A stretch of 10,964 bases of DNA from Spirochaetota bacterium (GTDB lineage: Bacteria > Spirochaetota > UBA4802 > JAFGJZ01): positions 1 through 10,964 of the forward strand of contig JAKJGA010000048.1 in NCBI GenBank assembly GCA_022704645.1. Reading direction: 5' to 3'. The translations under genes were made by a program, and so were the position numbers. Each line of letters opens with the position of its first letter. Position 1 is the stretch's first letter. Below are positions 5,760-10,964 of this stretch, piece after piece. The notes under the pieces are model-generated. The model saw only the letters and a list, made by a program, of their open reading frames with translations. It did not search any database and had not been told where the DNA came from.

Positions 5760-6434
5760 ATGAAAAAAATTGTTGTTTTTGGTTTGGGTAATTTCGGAAT
5801 AACTATCGCCAAGACTCTTGTTCAAAACGGCGCTGAAGTTCTCGGTGTTGATTCCAACATCGAAGTTGTAAACAGCGCCAAGGATTATATATCTTTTGCG
5901 GTTTGCGGCGATGTCACACAAAAAGAAGTTCTTGAGTCCCTTCAGATAACTGATTATGATACTGCAATAGTTGCAATAGGGCAGGATATGACTTCGAGCA
6001 TTCTTGTTTCTCTTTTTCTGAAAGAACTTCATTGCCGCCATATAGTAGCGAGGGCAATTTCCGAAGATCATGCGAAAATTCTCGACAAGCTCGGTGTGCA
6101 TGAAGTCGTTTTTCCGGAGAGGGATATAGCCGTAAAACTCGGCAATAAGATTCTTCTTAAGAACGCGCTTGATTATCTGCCTGTTACTGATGATTACGGG
6201 ATAGTTGAGGTAATTCCGCCGAATTCATTTATAGGCAAGACTCTTGCGGAACTTAAAATAACCTCAAGATTCAGCTGTCAGGTCATAGGAATTAAGACGC
6301 CTGAGGAAACAGGAAACACTGAATCATATAATACAAAGATGGCGCCTTCGGCAGGCGACATCATACGCGTAAATTCAATTTTAATCGTTCTAGGTAAGCT
6401 TTCAGAAATTCAGAAACTGCAGAGAGCGGAATAA
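5760..6434 (+). CDS. ktrA: Potassium uptake regulatory subunit KtrA (RCK protein)
   Basis: A 224-residue cytoplasmic RCK protein; KtrA forms an octameric ring that binds ATP or ADP and gates KtrB. The N-lobe is a Rossmann fold: VVFGLGNFG (5-13), Asp31 after strand 2, CGDVT (49-53), AIVAIG (69-74) and VVFPERDIA (116-124). Glu120 aligns with the cation-binding Glu125 of Bacillus KtrA. The C-lobe (RCK_C) covers about 145-215. In Bacillus KtrA the motif is GLGRFG, whose Arg16 contacts the ATP gamma-phosphate across the dimer; here it is Asn11, so nucleotide response may differ. The ATG immediately follows the ktrB TAA (TAAATG), with GGTGGGA upstream as ribosome binding site, indicating an operon. 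Some TrkA-like proteins carry two such units; this one has one. Confidence 0.94.
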   Translation: MKKIVVFGLGNFGITIAKTLVQNGAEVLGVDSNIEVVNSAKDYISFAVCGDVTQKEVLESLQITDYDTAIVAIGQDMTSSILVSLFLKELHCRHIVARAISEDHAKILDKLGVHEVVFPERDIAVKLGNKILLKNALDYLPVTDDYGIVEVIPPNSFIGKTLAELKITSRFSCQVIGIKTPEETGNTESYNTKMAPSAGDIIRVNSILIVLGKLSEIQKLQRAE

Positions 6435-7394
6435 TTATATTTCCAGGATACTGCCTTCGACTGCAATGTCTATTTCCAGGTCGGAGCGTTTCTTTTCCTT
6501 GTTTACTGAAAGATAACTTTTGGCGTTAGCCAGAACCTGCTCGATTTTTTTGTCGTTATAATCCGGGTCGTGATGAAACAGAATCAGTTTTTTTACTCCG
6601 AATCTTGCGGCAATGTCAATTGCTATTGAAGCGGATGAATGCCCCCAGTCGATTTTATTTACAGATTCATCGAAAGTATATTGTGCGTCGAAGACACATA
6701 CATCAGCATTCCTGAAAAAGCTTTCATATGATTCTATGTTGTCGAGTTCATCCAGATTGAATTCACAGTCGGAGGTAAAACAGAATGTTTTTCCGTTTTC
6801 TTCTATTCTATAGCCGAAAGAGCCTCCGGGATGCCGGAATCTTTTGTTTATTATGCTTATTCCGTTAAGAACGAATTCGCTGTCTCCTTCAAGTTCTGCG
6901 AATTCTTTTGTTGAGCTCATATAATCCAGATTTACCGGAAAATGAGTGAAAATCTGCTGATATTCTATGCGTTTCTTGAGATCTTTTATAGGCGAATAGA
7001 AAGTGAAACGGTTACCCGGAACAAAAAAAGGCATGAAAAAAGGAATTCCCTGAATATGATCCCAGTAAGTATGAGTTATCAGAATGTTGGCATTTCCCTC
7101 GCCGCGTCCGAATTCGGTTTTCATTAGTTCATTGCCGAGTTTTTTGATCCCGCTTCCGCAATCTATGATTATCGTATCTCCCGAATCGGGAATAACCTGA
7201 AGACAGGTTGAATTTCCGCCGTAAGTGCCTCGGAGTGATATCGGCAGGGAATCAAGAAAAGCTTTTTTGGCCGAATCGCTTTTGACGTCATGTAAGGTCA
7301 TAAGATCAAGTGCTTCTTTCAACTTGTCATATATTTCATTGGAATCAAGCGGGGTAGGAATGGAACCCCTGACTCCCCAGAATTTTATTTTCAT
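6435..7394 (-). CDS. Metallo-beta-lactamase-fold hydrolase with variant metal motif
   Basis: A 319-residue cytoplasmic protein of the MBL superfamily, close to the PhnP/RNase Z-like phosphodiesterase branch by its opening MKIKFWGVRGSIPTP and GGNSTCLQV. Candidate metal-site residues: motif 2 HTYWDH (108-113), His188 in RHPGGS, Asp209 in FTSDCEF, Asp236 in VFDAQYT, and His252 and His274-275 in GHSSA and LFHHDPDYND. The canonical motif is HxHxDH; here the second His is Tyr110, encoded by TAC. The substrate is unknown; a cyclic nucleotide or other phosphodiester is possible. The frame is open to 7496, but the start at 7394 gives the typical N-terminus, and the longer form would run through the promoter. 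The Shine-Dalgarno (CGGGTT) is weak. Its stop directly abuts the ktrA stop, tail-to-tail. Confidence 0.88.
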   Translation of the reverse strand: MKIKFWGVRGSIPTPLDSNEIYDKLKEALDLMTLHDVKSDSAKKAFLDSLPISLRGTYGGNSTCLQVIPDSGDTIIIDCGSGIKKLGNELMKTEFGRGEGNANILITHTYWDHIQGIPFFMPFFVPGNRFTFYSPIKDLKKRIEYQQIFTHFPVNLDYMSSTKEFAELEGDSEFVLNGISIINKRFRHPGGSFGYRIEENGKTFCFTSDCEFNLDELDNIESYESFFRNADVCVFDAQYTFDESVNKIDWGHSSASIAIDIAARFGVKKLILFHHDPDYNDKKIEQVLANAKSYLSVNKEKKRSDLEIDIAVEGSILEI

Positions 7395-7428
7395 TAATTT
7401 AACCCGATGGATAAGAATATCCGCCGAA

Positions 7429-7457
7429 ATCCTATTATATTTGATATCAGCTGTCAA
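7429..7457 (-). promoter_or_regulatory. Probable promoter of the MBL-fold hydrolase
   Basis: On the minus strand an exact TTGACA (plus 7452-7457) is followed after 17 bases by TAGGAT (plus 7429-7434), a 4/6 match to TATAAT. A perfect TATAAT lies between them but only 12 bases from the -35. The predicted leader to the ATG at 7394 is about 28 bases, which supports the shorter start. Confidence 0.5.
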
Positions 7458-7505
7458 CGGATTATTTGTCCGGGCATATAATCTGCCGATGTTCAATATT
7501 TTTTA

Positions 7506-7539
7506 TTGACAAAGAATGCCCATAAATTGCCTTTATATG
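7506..7539 (+). promoter_or_regulatory. Candidate carB promoter with long spacer
   Basis: An exact TTGACA (7506-7511) sits about 110 bases before carB. At 17 bases the hexamer GCCTTT is poor; TTTATA (7532-7537, 20 bases) and TATATG (7534-7539, 22 bases) fit better but at a long spacing. The leader then holds an 8-base palindrome GGTTAACC (7541-7548) and a small hairpin. Confidence 0.35.
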
Positions 7540-7547
7540 AGGTTAAC

Positions 7548-7568
7548 CCTGAAAATTTCTCAGGTTTT
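7548..7568 (+). promoter_or_regulatory. Small hairpin in the carB leader, weak attenuator candidate
   Basis: CCTGA (7548-7552) pairs with TCAGG (7560-7564) over a seven-base loop, followed by TTTT (7565-7568). With a one-base bulge the stem extends by AA/TT. The stem is short and only moderately stable, so a regulatory role is speculative; chance occurrence is quite possible. Confidence 0.2.
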
Positions 7569-7618
7569 GCCGCTCTTGTACATTCTTTTCCGTCTGAAAA
7601 CATTCAAAGAGGGATATA

Positions 7619-10600
7619 ATGCCTAAACGCACCGATATTAAAAAAATAATGATAATAGGTTCGGGACCGATCGTTATCGGCCAGGCCTGCGAATTTGACT
7701 ATTCCGGCTCACAAGCCTGCAAGGCTCTTAAGGAGGAGGGATATACGGTTGTTCTGATCAATTCGAACCCCGCGACAATTATGACCGATCCTGATCTTGC
7801 CGATAGAACCTATATTGAACCGATAACACCCGCAGCAGTTGAAAAGATTCTCGAAATTGAAAAACCCGATGCTATACTCCCGACTGTCGGAGGCCAGACT
7901 GCTCTGAATACGGCACTTGCACTTTATAATAACGGTGTTCTTGACCGGATGAAGATTGAGCTTATAGGCGCGAATATAGATGCTATCAAAAAAGCCGAAG
8001 ACCGTGAACTTTTCAAAGAAGCGATGCTTAAAATAGGAATCGATCTTCCAAGATCAGGTTTCGCTTCTACAATAGATGAGGCGCTTGCGCTTCTCGAAGA
8101 TATCAAGCTTCCTCTGATTATACGGCCGGCGTTTACTCTGGGCGGAACAGGCGGAAATTTTGTTTATAACAAAGAAGACTTCGTTGATCTCGTAAGAAAA
8201 GGTCTGGATGAGTCGCCGATAAGCCAGGTTCTTCTCGAAGAATCGATTGCCGGATGGAAGGAATACGAACTTGAGGTTATGCGCGATAAGGCGGATAATG
8301 TCGTCATCATATGCTCGATTGAAAATCTTGACCCGATGGGAATTCACACAGGCGATTCGATCACCGTTGCTCCTCAGCAGACATTGACTGACGCAGAATA
8401 TCAGAACATGCGCGACATGTCGATTAACATCATCCGTGAGATCGGAGTTGATACGGGCGGATCGAATATCCAGTTCGCGGTTAACCCTGATACAGGAAGG
8501 GTCATCGTAATAGAAATGAATCCGCGCGTCAGCCGTTCATCGGCTCTTGCGTCAAAGGCGACCGGTTTTCCTATCGCGAAAATCGCGGCGAAACTCGCAG
8601 TCGGCTATACTCTTGATGAACTTAATAATGACATTACACGCGAGACTCCTGCTTCTTTTGAGCCTACAATTGACTATGTCGTCGTGAAAGTTCCGAGATG
8701 GAATTTTGAAAAATTTCAGGGTGCTGATACAAGACTCGGACCGCAGATGAAATCTGTCGGCGAGACTATGGCAATCGGACGTACTTTCAAGGAATCGCTG
8801 CAGAAGGCGATGCGTTCGCTTGAAATCGACAGATACGGACTAGGTTCGGATGCCAATCTTAAGCTTGAAGGAATGATTCATCGTCAGCCTCTTTTTCAGC
8901 AGAGAGATCTTCTTGAAAACGGTCTGCGCACTCCACATGATCTGCGCATATTTTATGTAAAGCTTGCTCTCAAGCTCGGCTGGTCGGTTGATAGAATTTT
9001 TGAGCTTACCAAAATTGACAGATGGTTTCTCTGGCAGATTGAAGAGCTTGTTGATGCAGAAAAAACATTCGTCGAAGACGTCCGCATGAACGGACTGACT
9101 GTTACAAATGTGTTAAAGATGAAAAAACTCGGATATTCCGACAGACAGCTCGGTTATCTTACCGATGCTGAAAATCTTTCACGCATCTACGAAAAGGGCA
9201 GTGACTCTCAGAAAGAATATTCGACGGCAGTGAAAAACCGCGAAAAAACAATCCGCGATTTCAGAAACGCGAATTCGATCAAGCCGGGTTACAGACTTGT
9301 TGATACCTGCGCGGGAGAGTTTGAAGCTTATACGCCTTACTTCTATTCGGCATATGACGACTGCGACGAAGCGCGTAAGACTGATACCAAGAAGGTCATG
9401 ATTCTCGGCGGCGGACCGAACAGAATAGGTCAGGGAATAGAATTCGATTACTGCTGCTGTCACGCGTCCTTTGCGCTTAAAGAGCTCGGTATCGAATCCA
9501 TCATGGTTAATTCTAATCCTGAAACCGTTTCAACCGACTATGATACATCAGATAAACTTTTCTTTGAACCTTTGACTCTTGAAGATATTCTTCACATATA
9601 CGAAAGAGAAAAGCCAGAGGCTGTTATTGTTCAGTTCGGCGGACAGACTCCGCTCAAACTTTCACGCCAGCTTCTGGAAAACGGCGTCAATATCGCCGGA
9701 ACTTCGCCTGACTCAATCGATAGAGCCGAAGACCGTGAACGTTTCTCCGATGTGGTCAAGAAACTCGGACTCAATCAGCCTGAAAACGGAATAGCTTTTT
9801 CTCAGGAAGACGCGCTCCGCGTAGCTGGTCAGATCGGCTATCCGGTTCTTGCGCGTCCTTCATATGTTCTCGGCGGAAGAGCGATGTGCATTATTTATGA
9901 TCAGGAATCGCTTATTGAATATATTAAGACTGCGGTTGAACTGACTCCAGAGCATCCTGTGCTTATAGATAAATTCCTTGAAGACGCGGCCGAAATTGAC
10001 GTCGACGCAATCTGTGACGGAAAAGACGTTTATATCGGTGCGATTATGCGCCACATTGAGCAGGCCGGAATCCATTCGGGCGACTCTGCCTGCGTAATTC
10101 CGCCTCTTGGAATTAAAGAAGAAATCATAGAAGAGATCACACGTCAGACAGCGGCTCTTGCACTTGAGCTTAATGTTATCGGACTCATCAATATTCAGTT
10201 TGCACTAAAGAATGATATTGTTTATGTACTCGAAGTTAATCCTCGCGCGTCAAGAACGGTTCCTTTTGTGTCTAAAGCAAAAGGCATTCCTCTTGCTAAA
10301 ATCGCGCTCAAGGTAATGCTCGGCGCTAAACTTAAAGATTTCGGTCTTTCTGAAAGATTTGAAACTCCTTATATTTCCGTAAAAGAAGCGGTTCTTCCTT
10401 TCAATAAATTTCCGGGAGTTGATGTTGTTCTTTCTCCTGAAATGAAATCTACCGGTGAGGTAATGGGAATTGCCCGCGATTTCGGCGAAGCATTTTATAA
10501 ATCAGCTCTTGCGGCCGGAGACCGTCTGCCTCTTGAAGGATCTATTTTTGTATCACTGAATGAGCGCAGCCGTTCGGATCTTGCTCCGGATCTTTTGATG

Positions 10601-10957
10601 ATGTATAAAGAAGGTTTTAAATTTCTTGCAACCGGAGGCACAGCCGAGTTTTTAAGAAGCAATGGAATGGAATGTTCAACGGTTAATAAAGTCAGCGAGG
10701 GCAGACCGAACATACTTGATTTGCTCAAGAATAATGAAATCGATATGATTTTCAACACACCTCGCGGAAAGGCTCCGAAGAGCGACAGCAATCTTATCAG
10801 ACAGGTTGCTTTGAGATATAAGATTCCTATTATCACGACAGGTTCGGCTATTAAGGCCGCGGTGGAAGGAATAATCAGAATGAAAAACTGCAGTATTACC
10901 GTCAGGGCTCTGCAGGATTATCATGCAGAAGTGAAACAGCATTTGCTGAAAAAATGA
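7619..10957 (+). CDS. carB: Carbamoyl phosphate synthetase large subunit
   Basis: A complete 1112-residue CarB, which makes carbamoyl phosphate from bicarbonate, ATP and ammonia delivered by CarA, for pyrimidine and arginine synthesis. Two homologous synthetase halves are visible: IIGSGPIVIGQACEFDYSG (12-30) with E299 and N301 in EMNPRVSRSS, and MILGGGPNRIGQGIEFDY (594-611) with E872 and N874 in LEVNPRASRT. The C-terminal MGS-like allosteric domain (about 968-1104) keeps T1005, T1008, K1024, N1046 and T1073; with E814 and E923 these correspond to E. coli residues for UMP/IMP and ornithine, all at a +31 offset. The extra 31 residues lie in the oligomerisation region, mainly about 517-545. The ATG has AGAGGG upstream. 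carA is not adjacent upstream, where the MBL gene is divergent. Confidence 0.98.
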   Translation: MPKRTDIKKIMIIGSGPIVIGQACEFDYSGSQACKALKEEGYTVVLINSNPATIMTDPDLADRTYIEPITPAAVEKILEIEKPDAILPTVGGQTALNTALALYNNGVLDRMKIELIGANIDAIKKAEDRELFKEAMLKIGIDLPRSGFASTIDEALALLEDIKLPLIIRPAFTLGGTGGNFVYNKEDFVDLVRKGLDESPISQVLLEESIAGWKEYELEVMRDKADNVVIICSIENLDPMGIHTGDSITVAPQQTLTDAEYQNMRDMSINIIREIGVDTGGSNIQFAVNPDTGRVIVIEMNPRVSRSSALASKATGFPIAKIAAKLAVGYTLDELNNDITRETPASFEPTIDYVVVKVPRWNFEKFQGADTRLGPQMKSVGETMAIGRTFKESLQKAMRSLEIDRYGLGSDANLKLEGMIHRQPLFQQRDLLENGLRTPHDLRIFYVKLALKLGWSVDRIFELTKIDRWFLWQIEELVDAEKTFVEDVRMNGLTVTNVLKMKKLGYSDRQLGYLTDAENLSRIYEKGSDSQKEYSTAVKNREKTIRDFRNANSIKPGYRLVDTCAGEFEAYTPYFYSAYDDCDEARKTDTKKVMILGGGPNRIGQGIEFDYCCCHASFALKELGIESIMVNSNPETVSTDYDTSDKLFFEPLTLEDILHIYEREKPEAVIVQFGGQTPLKLSRQLLENGVNIAGTSPDSIDRAEDRERFSDVVKKLGLNQPENGIAFSQEDALRVAGQIGYPVLARPSYVLGGRAMCIIYDQESLIEYIKTAVELTPEHPVLIDKFLEDAAEIDVDAICDGKDVYIGAIMRHIEQAGIHSGDSACVIPPLGIKEEIIEEITRQTAALALELNVIGLINIQFALKNDIVYVLEVNPRASRTVPFVSKAKGIPLAKIALKVMLGAKLKDFGLSERFETPYISVKEAVLPFNKFPGVDVVLSPEMKSTGEVMGIARDFGEAFYKSALAAGDRLPLEGSIFVSLNERSRSDLAPDLLMMYKEGFKFLATGGTAEFLRSNGMECSTVNKVSEGRPNILDLLKNNEIDMIFNTPRGKAPKSDSNLIRQVALRYKIPIITTGSAIKAAVEGIIRMKNCSITVRALQDYHAEVKQHLLKK

Positions 10958-10964
10958 AATTTTA

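Noticed and set aside
7395..7496. N-terminal extension of the MBL-fold hydrolase
   Set aside because: It runs through the predicted promoter and lacks family character; MKIKFWGVRGSIPTP at 7394 is the typical N-terminus.
1..10964. CRISPR arrays, insertion sequences, prophage or defence systems
   Set aside because: No spaced direct repeats, transposase or phage genes were seen; all long ORFs are core-type genes.

Overview
This is a gene-dense stretch of bacterial chromosome made mostly of housekeeping genes. The A+T-leaning composition, Shine-Dalgarno leaders on several genes, TTGACA-type -35 boxes and a bacterial tRNA-Val rule out a eukaryotic or archaeal origin. I cannot assign a phylum from the sequence. 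The gene order recA-map-rpsT-HU-tRNA-Val-ktrB-ktrA does not match any reference order I recognise. I see no transposase, integrase, CRISPR array, phage gene or other accessory island.

Layout: (1) Positions 1-642 hold the 3' end of a gene that looks like a CPA2/Kef-type cation:proton antiporter: the last bit of the membrane part plus a cytoplasmic RCK/TrkA-N domain. It runs tail-to-tail into a ParA-type ATPase (minus strand, 647-1390). (2) Positions 1391-1715 are a gene-free divergent control region between parA and recA, with a strong GC-rich inverted repeat. (3) recA (1716-2858) overlaps map, methionine aminopeptidase (2851-3630), by 8 bases. (4) From a promoter at about 3663 comes a compact unit: rpsT (TTG start), an HU/IHF-family DNA-binding protein (TTG start), and tRNA-Val(UAC), closed by a rho-independent terminator at 4351-4375. 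The HU stop codon is formed by bases 8-10 of the tRNA. (5) ktrB and ktrA (4383-6434) encode a two-part potassium transporter. (6) A metallo-beta-lactamase-fold hydrolase (minus strand, 6435-7394) abuts ktrA tail-to-tail with no bases between. (7) A 224-base divergent promoter region leads to carB (7619-10957), the large subunit of carbamoyl phosphate synthetase, complete within the window.

Functional themes: potassium and cation handling (the antiporter fragment and KtrAB), DNA maintenance (ParA, RecA, HU), translation (S20, tRNA-Val, methionine aminopeptidase) and pyrimidine/arginine precursor synthesis (CarB). No new multi-gene system is evident. The most notable points are at the level of arrangement and single residues: an mRNA/tRNA overlap that makes tRNA maturation destroy the HU stop codon; a terminator only seven bases before the ktrB start with no Shine-Dalgarno; an Asn where the nucleotide-sensing Arg of KtrA is expected; and a Tyr replacing a metal-ligand His in the hydrolase.
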